NCBI GenBank assembly: GCA_028583415.1
Contig: CM053266.1
Span: 30,414,771-30,478,770 of the forward strand
Length of the DNA stretch: 64,000 nucleotides
From: Protea cynaroides
Taxonomy: Eukaryota; Streptophyta; Magnoliopsida; Proteales; Proteaceae
Direction of reading: 5' to 3'
Shown: piece by piece, positions 48,331-60,265 of the stretch
Numbering within the stretch: the stretch's first letter is position 1
Layout of the letters: each line of letters begins with the position of its first letter
Translations under genes and position numbers: made by a program
Notes under the pieces: generated by a model
Database searches by the model: none
What the model was told of the DNA's origin: nothing
The model's input: only the letters and a program-made list of their open reading frames with translations

Positions 48331-49445
48331 ACCACTGATGAATTGGCGAACAAAGGTAATGCTGAGGAAGATTTTAGCATGATTACCCCCTACAACTCAC
48401 AGGCAAATCTTATCAAGCATCTTGTTTGTACAGTCTCTCCGAAGATGCAAACCAAAGATACCATGGACATGTACCAGGTCATATATGTTGTTACATAATT
48501 AATAATGATGCTTACTTTCTTTCACGCTCACTTAAGAAGATGATCAGATTCTCAATATTCCACAACTTACTCCAATTTTAGCCACTAGGTGAATGTAGCC
48601 CATAGAAGTGTGTTAAGGAATTTGGAGGCTGTAATCTAGGCAACAGAGATTCTGTTTGTAGTTCTCACCTGAATTCAAAATACGAATTGAATTCTTATGA
48701 TTAATTGAAAAGTTTACATTCATATTTTTTTAAAATTTTAAAATGCATTAGCCACCTATAAAAGTTTAGGCTAGTGTCATGAAAGCAGCATCTTTCCAAT
48801 TGAAGATTCCATCCATTTAATCTTCCTCTGGTTTGTTAAATGGATATAGTATCAAAATGAACAGGGTAGGGATAAGGCCTACATGCAATTGAAGACACAC
48901 TGCCTAAGTTTCCACCACAGAGGTTCAACTGGAGATCTTTGAACATAATTTTTCTCTTCATTCTCTGTTTTTCTTCCTTAACACTGGTGCAGTTAGAGGC
49001 CAAGAACTTTTACTCCGGACTCTTCCTTGAATAATTTATAGCCCATATGAGGTAAATGAATTTCTTTGCTTTTACCATGATTGCCAAATTGCTAAGATAA
49101 ATAATATTCTGATAATTTTTATTTGTACTGAAATGCAACCTGTAATGGCAGTGTGTCTAAGAAACATGTGATCAACTGGTTGCTGCAACACAGAAAGGTT
49201 CCTAAATGCAACTTTAAGCTTTCACTCGGTCCTGGTTGTGGGTTTATATTGTGTTGTTTTAACCACCATCAATTAAATTTTATGTTCTGTCTTTTAGGGC
49301 GTGTACTATGATAACTCCTAACGTATTTCTGTTTTCTCATTTTTCATAGGCCTTGCTTGAACTTCTAGATCAAGAAGAAGATGTCATTACTGTTAAAGAA
49401 TCAGTACCTAAAAGGCCAAAAGACAATTTATCAAGCAGTCAATAG
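48331..49445 (+). pseudogene. DNA2 (JHS1)-like helicase/nuclease remnant
   Basis: Exon 48331-48477 (49 codons, between CTATAG and GTCATA) encodes TTDELANKGNAEEDFSMITP, YNSQANLIKHLVCT and TKDTMDMYQ. This matches the superfamily 1 helicase segment before the GRDKDC motif in plant DNA2, where IHTIDKYQ is usual. A second exon at 49350-49445 reads ALLELLDQEEDVITVKE to a TAG, resembling the C-terminal PLLKLLIEK segment. The exon between them, with GRDKDCILVSF and the LTRAKKK motif, is missing, and earlier exons were not found. Active DNA2 processes Okazaki flaps and DNA ends. This copy cannot encode a working helicase. Assignment rests on remembered family motifs. Confidence 0.6.
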
Positions 49446-52209
49446 AAGATTATTACAGTGGTATCTGATACTGTACCAAAAACACTGCCTAAGTTTCCAT
49501 CACAGAGGATCCATTGGAGATTTCTGAACAAATTTTCTTGCATTAGAATTTTGTCCTTCATTCTATGTTCTTCTGTTTCCCTTAAGGGCAGACTGCTAAG
49601 CTCTTTCCAAGAGAGTTATATTGTTTTGTCATATCCCTATTATAGGTCACGAGATCTAACACCATTGCCGAGAATTTTGTCCTTCATTCTATTTTCTTTT
49701 GGTTTTTTAACTATGATAGCTTAATTGCCGAAGAACAACCCCCCCCCAAATAAATAACAAAAGATAAAAAAATTAAGGCAACCTAATACCTCATTTAAGC
49801 TGACTGTATTTTCAGTTTTATCATTGTCTAACCTTGTAGAAGTATCTAACCTGAAGAAAATTTCAAATGTTTAAATCACAGGATTGATTAATATCCTGGT
49901 TATATGGTTTCTTGCTTTCCAACTTGACGGAATTTTGTTGAGTGGCCAATTCAACTTCAGTTTTCATATCATCACTGAACATATCAAACTTTATAAGTAG
50001 AATGGGAAAGAATTGGGATATAAAAAATCTACTCTAAAAACAAAGAAACTTTATTTTTCTCAAATATTTCCATGTTGGAATTTTCTACATCAGATGCTGA
50101 TTTCACTGCTTAAATTATCACTTTGTCTGTCTCTTGTCATACAGTCTGTTAATATTTAAAAAAAAAAAAACACATCCAGTCTAACTGAACAGGGAAAATT
50201 TTCAATCTAAATGTTTATTGCTTCTATTCATCTTTGTGGCATAGTTTTGTAGCCGGCTTTGATAATGGCTCTAGATGTAGTTTGAAGATGTTTCTTCTAT
50301 TTTTTTTAATCCTTTGTTGTGATTCTACTGTGTCAAGATGAGATCATGGGTTTAATTGGATTTGAGTGGTACCTGTATCTTTAAGGAGTGTAGTCACTTC
50401 TATTTGTTGTAAGATAACACAACAGATACTGTTTAGCTAATGGGGATAAAATGTTGAGAGGATTTTTGAAATCTGCCAAAAGTTCCTAGGAGTCAAGTTG
50501 CAAAATTTTCAAGCGTATAGGACTTCTCTTTCCCTTTTCTTGAACTTCCATGGTTACTTGTTAAAAGTTACATTGTGATTCAGCTGCAAAGGATTTATAA
50601 TAGGGAACAGTGAAAGGTTATCACAATCCGTTGGCAAATTCTGCTATAGTTGAAAAATCAACTTGATTGATGGCTAAACCAAAGGCTTATTTTTAGTTGA
50701 TGATGTGGTTGTTTTCATATAAATTATCCGCTAACTAATCATTTTTATCCCACCTGATTATGCTGATTGTGTGGCATGTATTCATCCTTGCTGGTTTCTG
50801 TAAGATATATCTCTAAATGTTCTGTTTATGGTATACACGGTCAATAGGTGAAACATGTTGATATTTCATCAAGGTGGGATCCTATATCACCTTGTTTTTG
50901 TATTCCGTTTAGGTATGCCTGGACACTAATCCTGCACATCCTTTTTTATATTTTCTTTCTAATACAATTCTTGCTGCCCTTTAGCCCCCCCCCAAAAAAA
51001 AAAAAAAAAGTGGTTCAGGACATTATGAGTTTTATTTGCATCTTCCAGAGCCAATGTGGAAAATATCACTCAGCCCATGTCTCTCTCTTCTTTTTTCCTT
51101 GTTCTTGAACTCTTGAATTTCCTTTAGGTTGAGAATAAACATATTTAGATAACAGTACATTTCCCATGTACTTCTGTTGTATCTAAACCATATTGAATGG
51201 GAGATTGTATCTAAATATTCAGTTTTTGGTACATACTACAACAAAAAGTAGTCCTTAATTTTAAAAAGTAGCAAGATACCCTGTAAAAAGGTCCAAAGCC
51301 TCCCTCCCCCAGCTTATTAACAGGATTGAAGTCTCCTATACATAGCAGTCCTCAATTCTGCAATCCTGTAGGGGTTTGGTCTAGAAGCTATACCTAGAAA
51401 CTCAGCAATTTACAAGCTCTATCCCCTAGTTTATCTAGGAATCCATTTACAAGCTCCATCAACAATCCACAAAGTACGTTGGTATATAAATCTAATTATC
51501 AATACTTTGATCTATTTATCAAGCAAGCCAGAAATTTTAGAAATATAGGAGCAAATTGATCTAGCAGCATAAATTAGGGAAAAGATAGAATGGAAGTTAA
51601 AATAGTAAAAAGAAAATCAAAGCTTATTGATCTTAAGTCATAGAATATAGTAACAGAATTATGGGGATGAGATATGAGATCAGAAGATTAACAGAAACAG
51701 CATGTATGAGTTAAATCAGTAGGGCAAAATTGAAGAAGAAAAACAACTAGAACAGAATTTATTGCGATAGGCTCCACCAAGGCACTAACTAATAGTTGAA
51801 GTCACGAGATCTAACACCACTGGGATAAAACAATCTCAAATATTAAAAACCAGAAACTCAAAAGGAATTAAAACAATAAAATTTTACTTCTGTGGCTTCT
51901 ATAAACAGTTCATCATCGTTGAATTTTTTTTTTCTTTTGTGCTGAAGATCAGTAAAGAATATATTACTGAAACCAAAGAATAATCTATACTAAAACAACT
52001 AAATTTATAAACAAAAATAAAGTCGATCTGGCCCCACCTACGGAAACTAATTTCTAAATATGAATTTACTATGTTCTTGAGAATCCTAAACTGATGTTGT
52101 TGTTGATGAAGAAGATGATAGCTTCCCATATCACGGCATCACCGTAAGCCTGTAACAAACAACTCTGATTTGATTTTTCCTTCTACAAGAGTGATGGGTC
52201 ATGAAAGAA
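49446..52209. other. Intergenic, no gene recognised
   Basis: AT-rich. A diverged ~100-bp repeat (CACTGCCTAAGTTTCCA.CACAGAGG...) occurs near 48899 and 49483. TCACGAGATCTAACACCA recurs near 49647 and 51801. No coding motif was seen. Confidence 0.45.
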
Positions 52210-52926
52210 TCACATGGAATTGCATGAATATGGTGGGGAGATGGATGGTACAAATTGCATACCACAGCCACTGGGAAAGCAATCTCCATATTTTAAACTT
52301 CTGAGAATTCTGATCATATGTCTGTCGGTACATTCTATTTCGGGAGAAGACGGTTCCCATTGATTTCGTTCCTCACTCTGCAACGAACACGAACACGGCA
52401 TGAGCATGGGATGACCCAAATCAATCATCGGCGGAGGTGAGATGAAGTCATACACGTCAATACAACCGTCAGTAGCAGCCCAATCTTGGTTCGATGCATC
52501 AGCGAAGTTCTCTGTTTCACAACTCTTCTCTATCAACAATTCATTCACCTGCTCCAGTTTTGAATCAACACTTTTTAAAATCTCTTCCAGTTGAACAGGG
52601 TTGAATCCATCGAAGAAAAAATCGCCTTCTACATGAACGGAATCAGCAGCAGCAACAGCAGTTTTGCTCCTTTTCTTCTTGTGGGTATCCTCAGCTGGGT
52701 GTTGTCTTCGTGCACACCTATTATTTTGTTGCATATCAGTTTGATCCCTATAACGTTTCATAATCCTTCTAACTTCATCTGGATTCTCAGGATATGTGAT
52801 GGGAATGACATGTTGATCAGAACCACCATCTTCATAGCATACAAGGAAAGCATCAACTCCACAGAGAGTGGCCAATTCGTGAGTCTTCTTCTTCAGCCCC
52901 TGAACCCTTCTTTTAGGGCATATCAT
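52210..52926 (-). CDS. Type I MADS-box protein frame, 5' end compromised
   Basis: The 238-residue minus-strand frame starts MICPKRRVQGLKKKTHELAT and continues LCGVDAFLVCYEDG, the second half of a type I (M-gamma-like) MADS DNA-binding domain. YPENPDEVRRIMKRYRDQ follows, as in these proteins. The rest is a Gln/Asp/Ser-rich tail with a basic HKKKRSK patch and a short helical segment (EEILKSVDSKLEQVNELL). The first half of the domain is still readable upstream in frame (RDRKRIEEELAEGKAGAKT), but no ATG lies between it and a TGA near 53020. Either translation starts at the internal Met, leaving a partial domain, or the gene is recently dead. Type I MADS genes usually act in the female gametophyte and endosperm. 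Confidence 0.75.
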   Translation of the reverse strand: MICPKRRVQGLKKKTHELATLCGVDAFLVCYEDGGSDQHVIPITYPENPDEVRRIMKRYRDQTDMQQNNRCARRQHPAEDTHKKKRSKTAVAAADSVHVEGDFFFDGFNPVQLEEILKSVDSKLEQVNELLIEKSCETENFADASNQDWAATDGCIDVYDFISPPPMIDLGHPMLMPCSCSLQSEERNQWEPSSPEIECTDRHMIRILRSLKYGDCFPSGCGMQFVPSISPPYSCNSM

Positions 52927-53965
52927 GGTTTTCGCTCCTGCTTTACCCTCTGCTAGCTCTTCCTCTATTCTCTTTCTGTCTCTCGTTCTCCCGCTCTCAA
53001 CAGTTCGTGTTCACTACTAGCAGACCATGCGCTTAAACAAAACTTCTCAAATATCTGTTTCAGAGGTGAGAGAGAGGGCAGAGGAAGAAGAAGGTTGGAT
53101 GGATTTCAGAGGTGAGAGAGAGAGGGCATAGGAAGAAGGTTGGATGGAGGGTTCCTGAAATGATCGCTAACACCGAAAGAAACTCAGTCGATAATGGAAT
53201 CAAGATCCGAGTTGAAAAGAGCTACAGCTCTGAAATCAGAAGAAAACTAAACAAAATCAAGATCTGAGTTAAAGGAAACCACAGATATGAAAAAAAAGAC
53301 AAAGAATTGAAGAAACACAATCTTGTAACAAAATCAGAGGCGAGAACGAAGATGATTCAAATCTTACCAAAGGTAGATAGAAATAATTTCTTAAATCTAA
53401 TATTTACATTTTTTTTACCGTTTTGAATTATTATATGAAGATAGATAACTTTAGTGGATAGTAATAATATCTTAAATCTAATATTTCCATTATTAAGATA
53501 TATAACTTAGGTGGATAGTAATAATATCTTAAATCTAATATTTCCAATTTTTTTTACCGTTTTGGATTGTAATATAAAGATAGAAAACTTTCCTTGTAAG
53601 GTCTTAAATTCTCTTCTATAATATTATTATTTTTCTTTATTTAAGAAGGATGAAGATTGAAGGATTTGTAAGAACAAGCGAATTACCTGTCGAAATTTGC
53701 TAGGCACGATGATGATGATGATGATGATGAGCACAAATAGTTATTTTGTGATCCTATTTGTGATAGCGTTACCTCCACCCAACCCAAGTCATTGGTGAAG
53801 TTTACATGGAACTCATGAATGATTTCTTGGGTGAAGGTCAATACCATCAGGATCACAAAATAATTATTATCTTTTGGGGTCTTAAGTGATCAATCTATTT
53901 TTTTCGGATGAACTCATTTTTAGAGTCTGAAATCTCATATTATCAAGAACAAAAAAGTTTTAGAG
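52927..53965. other. Upstream region of the MADS frame
   Basis: Contains a duplicated TTTCAGAGGTGAGAGAGAG segment near 53060 and 53103. A triplicated AATAATATCTTAAATCTAATATTT...AC unit of about 70-80 bp spans 53380-53600. A (GAT)n run lies near 53710. No gene was seen. Confidence 0.5.
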
Positions 53966-54136
53966 GGTGAGACATGGTGTGATGGTAAGGTTATCATATT
54001 GCAACCTAATGGTCACGGATTCGAAAAATAGAAACAGTTTCTCCATGTTGTGGGGGTAAGGCTGCGTACATTCTGCCCTCCCCAACCCTTGCAATAGTGG
54101 GAGCCTCGTGCACTAAAATGTCCTTTTTTTTTTTCT
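53966..54136 (+). mobile_element. Au-type SINE, plus strand
   Basis: The sequence has a GGTGTGATGGTAAGGTTATC promoter-like start, a B-box-like GGTCACGGATTCGAA, GGGGGTAAGGCTGCGTAC, and GGGAGCCTCGTGCACTA before a T-run. This is the same order as the minus-strand copy at 835-1000. Target duplication was not resolved. Confidence 0.7.
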
Positions 54137-54564
54137 CTGTATTGAATTCGCTTTTATAAATGTTAGTTTTTGGTTTGATGAAAACTCTAATGAGAAGTAG
54201 TAATTGAAGACATTGATATGTAATTCTCTGTTCCTTTTATCAATTTCTATGCAATAGAGTCCCAGGCTTCATTAGTTGGTGAATAAATGTAGAACTTCAA
54301 GTTCAGGAAGCATATAAACGTTCTCTTCCAATCATTTTTTAGGCTTAAGCAGATTTTCTCCTCAAAGGTTCAAACAATCAAAGAACCGATAGTCACTCCT
54401 CTTCAACCCTTCATTTTGAAGCTTCGGTGCAGACAAACATTTTTAATCCTTGCCCTTTGAAATCTCTTGCTTTTAAGAAAATATTAGTATAGTTTTAACC
54501 CTTCAACCCACACCCTTTAAAGAAACCTTGTAGTTTGTGAGAACTCAGTTTTCTTCAGAAAGAT

Positions 54565-54714
54565 CCTCTGTAGTGAGGCCACCTCTGTAGTGAGGATCCT
54601 AACCACTCAAACTAGATCGGCATATATCCTGATGCAATTTGAGTGTATTGGGATACATCCCAATCCAGTTGGAGTGGGTGGGATCCTCACTACAAAGGTG
54701 GTCTCACTGCAGAG
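54565..54714. mobile_element. MITE, TCTGTAGTGAGGC family, copy 2
   Basis: Termini CCTCTGTAGTGAGGCC and GGTCTCACTGCAGAG. The CTCTGTAGTGAGG motif is repeated at the left (54566 and 54580). Confidence 0.75.
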
Positions 54715-54839
54715 TATCCCAATTGGTTTTCTTCTCAGTTGCAGATGGTCAAAACTACTCCTGAAACTAAAACTGAAAGGGAGAGAGGAGAGGTGATCTG
54801 GTATAACACGTCTCTCTCTCCCTAGATCCACTCTAACTA

Positions 54840-55957
54840 AATATGGCCATTAGATGGGAAGAAGGCCATGTGGATCTCATTGAGCCTCCCATTTCTGTAC
54901 TAATTGGAGAGGATCCGGATCCCAAAATAAACAACGCTTTACAAAGGAGCCAAATGGGTTGGGCAAAAAATTTGGAAACTATTTATTGAGGTGGCTGCTT
55001 CAAACCAGGTTTGTAATTTCTAACCAAACATGTATTTCATCGGAATTTAAAACTCATAACTTAGATTTCAAAATCATCATCATCTTTGCAATTTTCTCCC
55101 TTGTTTAGTTCCTTCAGTCATGATCCAATAGTTGAAGTTCATCGAGCACACATATCGATGTATTGGTAATTGTGTCAGGAGAACTCCAACCATTGAATCA
55201 CAACTAAAGTCCCTCCAACGACATAAGACGATCTAGGTTGAGTTAAAAATTGGGGGAAAAGTTTCCAAGTTGAGTTCATTACAAATTGGCAAACCATTTA
55301 GTAAACAGTTTGAGTTTGGTTTGGGTTTTCACACCATTTACTGTTCAACCCGAATACATTCATGACTATTTATGGTCCATTTAAACTGGTTAATTCTTGA
55401 CCATAGAAATCCCTAATTCCATAATTCTAACGTCACCTAAACCAAAATCATAACAGAGACAATGGACATAAACTCTCATTCTAACCTGTTACTCTCTATC
55501 TTTTTGTCTCCAAACCACTCACCCCTTTTGGGATGTTTTAGTTCTCAGCAAAAAACCATTAGACATGAATATCATTTGATTCACAATAGTTTGGCTGCAA
55601 ATCTCTAATTTAAATAGATAGCCACTATTTCAGAATCAATGAAAATATTAAGATTTATACCCCTAAGATGGCATTTAATTGACATACAAGTCAAATTGAA
55701 TAGAAAATTGATGGACCACATTTTAGTTAAACTGTTATGATATGATGTAAAATTATTTTTCAAATATTGGGGAAAATTGATTAGGGACAACTATTGTTTT
55801 CAGTTGCTGATTATTATTTTTCACGGTTGTAGTATCTTTGCCGTTGTCCAATACATATATTTCACTATGGTAATACATTTTTTTGCGTATAATACATATA
55901 TTATACTACGGAAAATAGAATTCCGTCAGGTAAATAGGATGTGTTATGGATTAGGAT
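54840..55957. other. Intergenic, no gene recognised
   Basis: AT-rich sequence with no motif-bearing frame and no clear repeat. Confidence 0.4.
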
Positions 55958-56098
55958 CTTTTGTAGTGAAGCCAAAGTAGCAGTGATGATCCTAACCGCT
56001 CAAAGTGCATCAAGATGTCTCACTAGCCACTCAAAGTATATCCCGATATACTTTGAGTGGCTAAGATCCTCACTGCCGCTATGGCCTCACTATAGAAG
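55958..56098. mobile_element. MITE, TCTGTAGTGAGGC family, copy 3
   Basis: Termini CTTTTGTAGTGAAGCC and GGCCTCACTATAGAAG. The interior has an inverted GCCACTCAAAGTATATC / GATATACTTTGAGTGGC pair forming a strong hairpin. Confidence 0.75.
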
Positions 56099-56984
56099 AT
56101 TTTTTTCCATATGTTATACGACGTGGATAAGATATTCTTTCTATCATTGGTTCTGTACAAATCCCTTATCATAAATACTAGAATCAAATTCAGACAATAT
56201 TTGACAATATTTGACATGTTGACAACCCTAGACCTAACTATTTTTTTCTGGGTAAAACTAGACATGACAATTTACTACACAACCTATAATGCTATATTAA
56301 CCCTCCAATGCCCATACTGTATTTCAATGTACATATATCCACTCTCAATGGCTCAATCCAAACAAAATATGCTGAGCATTCTTTATGATTTTTATTTTTT
56401 CCCCCCACTATTTATGAGATTATTTCTAAAAAAGAATTCAGGGTTAGAAATAGAAATCATATAGTTAGCTATCACGTAAAATAGATTGGAAATGATAAAT
56501 AGGTTCAGTAATCAGTAAGCATGTTTCCAGAATATATTCTTCTTATTATTTTAATAAACTTAATGAGTTTGTATTAGAATCCTGCAAACAAGAAAATAGT
56601 TGAAGGATTAATACTGTAATAATTTGTTATTCTTGAAAGAGATAACAGAATATCTTAGGAAATTGATCGTTGATCAAAATTAGCCTTATACAATTTTACA
56701 ATTTACCTAATTTGTTGGAGAATGCTGATTTTTTGATAAATTTTGGTCAGTTATCTTCCAGACCAATTAGTAATCTAACGTCAAGCTTTAAACTATCTTG
56801 ACACCTCTAATTCAGTCCTTATTCAACTCAAAAACCTACCAAATAACAAAAAATAATCAAGAATTAAATAAATTAATAAAATACTCAAAACATTAATTAA
56901 ATGTGCTAGAAAACTTGCAAAATTAAGCTAAATATGATCAAGAATGTGTTAAATAATTTCACGTCAATTGGTTAAATGATAACT

Positions 56985-58671
56985 CTGATAAATGCTTTCA
57001 TTGGATATTTTGGGATGGGATGTGTCTTCCTTAAGAAGATGGGGGATTGGAGCTCAGGGACCCATGTTTGCAAAACAAGGCTTTGCTTGCAAAACTGGCA
57101 TAGACGGTGCGATCAAATCCCAATGCTTCATGGGTGCAACTTTTTAAATCTATTTACTTTTCTAATGATGATTTTCTGGCAGCCAGAGTTGGGTCGAATC
57201 CATCATGGATTTGGCAGAGTATCCTGGCTGGTCGTGAAATCCTTCTTAGAGGTCTAATATGGAAGATTGGTCATGGATTGAAAGTTAACATTTGGGAGGA
57301 TAAGTGGGTTTCTACTTTGAAAAACTGCAATGTTAGATCTGCTATACCTCCTCATACAAACATCACCTTAGTCTCTGATCTTATTGACCATGATTCGTAC
57401 CTTTGGAAAAATGAGGTTTTGCATAACTTGTTTCAGAAAGATGAGATACAGGCTATTAAAGCTATTCCACTGAGGTTTTTCAATGAAGATGATCATTTGA
57501 TTTGGCAATGGTCTAAAGATGGTAGGTTCTCTGTTAAGAGTGCTTACCATATGTTGATCTCAGATATGAAAAAAGAGCAAATGGCTCAGCCATCCTCATT
57601 TAGAAACATGTCTTGGAAATCAATTATGAAAGCAGTGTGGAGGAAAGTTTGGGGATGTAAATTTTTACCGAAAATCAAGAACTTCTTGTGGCATTGTTTT
57701 GCTCAAGGTATTCCTATTAGCGTTAATCTTCACAGAAGGCATATTAGTTTGGACTTAGCATGTCGCCGGGGGAGCCATGGAAGAATCCCTTGAACATATT
57801 TTGCTTTTTTGTCCTTTCGCTCAAGCAGTCTGGCTGGGATCATCCTTGAGTATTGTCATCCCTAGAGATAGTGAGTTCACTTTGCATGAATGGTTTATAT
57901 CAATGATGCGTCTTCAATCCTATTCTAAATCTTACAGTCGATAGGTGCTTTCTCTTATTACTTTCCTTTGTTGGAATCTGTGGTTATCTCAAAACAAACT
58001 TTATTTTGAGCAAAAGGATAGTACTCTGTTGGATGTTATAATTTGCAAGGCTAAAACTGCATGCTTTGAATTTTTGAAGGCTAATGGCCTTAGTCATATT
58101 GATAGTTCAAGTAACATTCAATCTCTAACAGAAAGTAGATGTTGGCAACCTCCACCTATGGGTATGGTCAAAGTGAATGTTGATGCCGCTTTCTCTTCCT
58201 CAGATAATCAAGGAGGCATTGGTTTTGTTCTTCGGGACACGGATGGAGTTATTTTAGCCTTCCTACTCTAAGGACATTATCTTCAACTCAGTTGCAGTTG
58301 GTAAGTCTCTTGCCATTCGAGAAGGTCTAATGCGGGCTGTTTTGGTGGGCTATCTTAATATTATTGTCAATTTGATTACTTGGAGGTTATTAATTCTATC
58401 AAGGGTGTGTCTCTTCAGACTGATCATCAAGTGGAATCGATTATTGATTATATTCAGATCCTGGCTGCTTGCAAGAATGTTGAATTTTGCTTTATATATA
58501 GGGAGGCCAATGTATTTGCGCACTCCTTAGCAAGGAGGGCCTTGACTAATGTAGGGGTTGGGTCTAGGTCTATTTCCACTCTTTAGTATCCTTTATCATA
58601 TACTTTTTATACTGTTGCTTCCCCTATATCTTCTTTGCAATGAATCATTTTCTTACCCAAAAAAAAAAAAA
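56985..58671 (+). pseudogene. 5'-truncated L1-like LINE (zf-RVT and RNase H)
   Basis: The plus strand begins within the reverse transcriptase C-terminus (HWIFWDGMCLPK) and continues with NPSWIWQSILAGREILLRGL, WKIGHGLKVNIWEDKWV, the zf-RVT region (FSVKSAYHMLI, VWGCKFLPKIKNFLWHC) and, after a frameshift, EESLEHILLFCPFAQAVW. RNase H follows: MVKVNVDAAFSSSDNQGGIG, LRDTDGVI, then REANVFAHSLARRAL, where H stands at the usual Asp of the REAN..ADSLA motif. Stops near 57945 and 58271 and frame changes break it. A 3' untranslated region and an A-run at 58659-58671 close it. Truncation at the 5' end is usual for LINE insertions. No target duplication was identified. Confidence 0.85.
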
Positions 58672-60265
58672 TTGATTTCAGGGTGGAGGTTGTGCAATTT
58701 TCTCAATTTTTTTTTCTCTCGTTTCTACCTCATTGACCTTTACTGCAGGCCAGATGAGCTTAAGGTCTCAACATCAACCAGTGCATGTTTCTGCATGTCT
58801 GTTGTATATTTTTTGAGTCTGCTCATTTGGAATATCAGCAGAGGGGACATTTGCTTGCTTGAGCATCATTCCAGTTGAGCTAATGAGACTTTAGTCTTTT
58901 ATTCCCAAATCAAGAGTCGTATCTCAGGTCTAAATGATTAGTTAAGAGAAAGAGAGGGTGGGGGTTGGAGCTCTCATGCAAAGCATGACTAGATACTTTT
59001 AAGGTCCATATTTCTATTCAACTTGGTCAAACCTAGCCAATTTGGTTCCAAGGTCCACGGTGTCCAATGCAACTTCTTCAGTTGAAGGTCAACCTCATCA
59101 AAGGGGAATGGGCTGCTCTGTGGCAGCCCCCATTTTTTTTTTTTTTTTATTGCTGCTCATTATAGCCTTCTAGGCTCTAGCACTTGATATCATGCTTTCC
59201 AAGCAAAGGAGTTACGAACATGGTCAAAACTTTATTGGAGGGCTGTAGCCAAGGGGAGATATGCTATGATAAAGAGTAGCAAGCTTACAAGGATTTCAAA
59301 GATAAAAGAAAGTCAGTAGTTGTCATGGTGCTAGTCCCATTGTCTTTTGATTCAGTAGATGAACATGATACGAATCCATGATAAAAGAAAGTCAGTAGTT
59401 GTCATGGTGCTAGTCCCATTGTCTTTTGATTCAGTAGATGAACATGATACGAATCCATGAGCAGTCTTAATAGTTGACAATACAATTACTTGTCTTGTTA
59501 ATGATGCTAACATGTTTTACCACTTGGTGTTTATTTTATTTTATTTTATTTTGATGCATTCTAATTGATTTTTTATCATCTTATAAGTAGCATATACAAT
59601 GGCAGAAAAAGTAACCATCACTACCATTATGAGAGTTCTAGAGAACTAAAATTAGCGAACGAAGATACATTCTGTTATATTGACTTAGTACATGATGCAT
59701 ATATTGTTCAGATCTTAGGGATATACCAGATGGTAGGAGTTTCACATTTTTGGTCAGAGTACAAATGTCTGATGGTAGTATTTTTTAGGTCAAGAGTGAT
59801 TCTAATGTATTAGAAATGTTTATATTTAAGGAAGAGGGTAAGACAATTCTTTTATACATCTATGGAATCAATGTGGGTGAGGTGCACAAAACTATGCCAT
59901 AAATAGATTTTCGAATGCAATGATGAAAGTATAATTCGAAGGTATAATTCATTTTCTCATTTGTTTTTGTCCAATATAAATTTCCCCAGCTTATTTTGCT
60001 ACTAATCTTCCTCTTATGTTTATGTGGAGAAAAAGGATAAATGTAAGGCAAGATGGACCCAGTGGCTCCCAAATGTAGACCAGATCCTAAGCATCTACAA
60101 CAACTCAAGAAACTAGTGTCCTAGCCAAACAGAGGGCAAGAACGACTACAAAGGCAGCAAAGAATATGAGATTGTCAGCAGAAGCACTTAGGAAGTGATT
60201 TGTTTGTTAATGTGTAAATGTGTTAACAAGGACAATGTCTGAAATCTTTTTTTGATGATACATGG
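58672..60265. other. Intergenic, no gene recognised
   Basis: Contains a T-run near 59131-59149 and the tandem duplication at 59301-59458. No coding motif was seen. Confidence 0.4.
59301..59458. repeat. Exact 79-bp tandem duplication
   Basis: Bases 59301-59379 and 59380-59458 appear identical, starting GATAAAAGAAAGTCAGTAG and ending ATACGAATCCAT. Confidence 0.9.
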
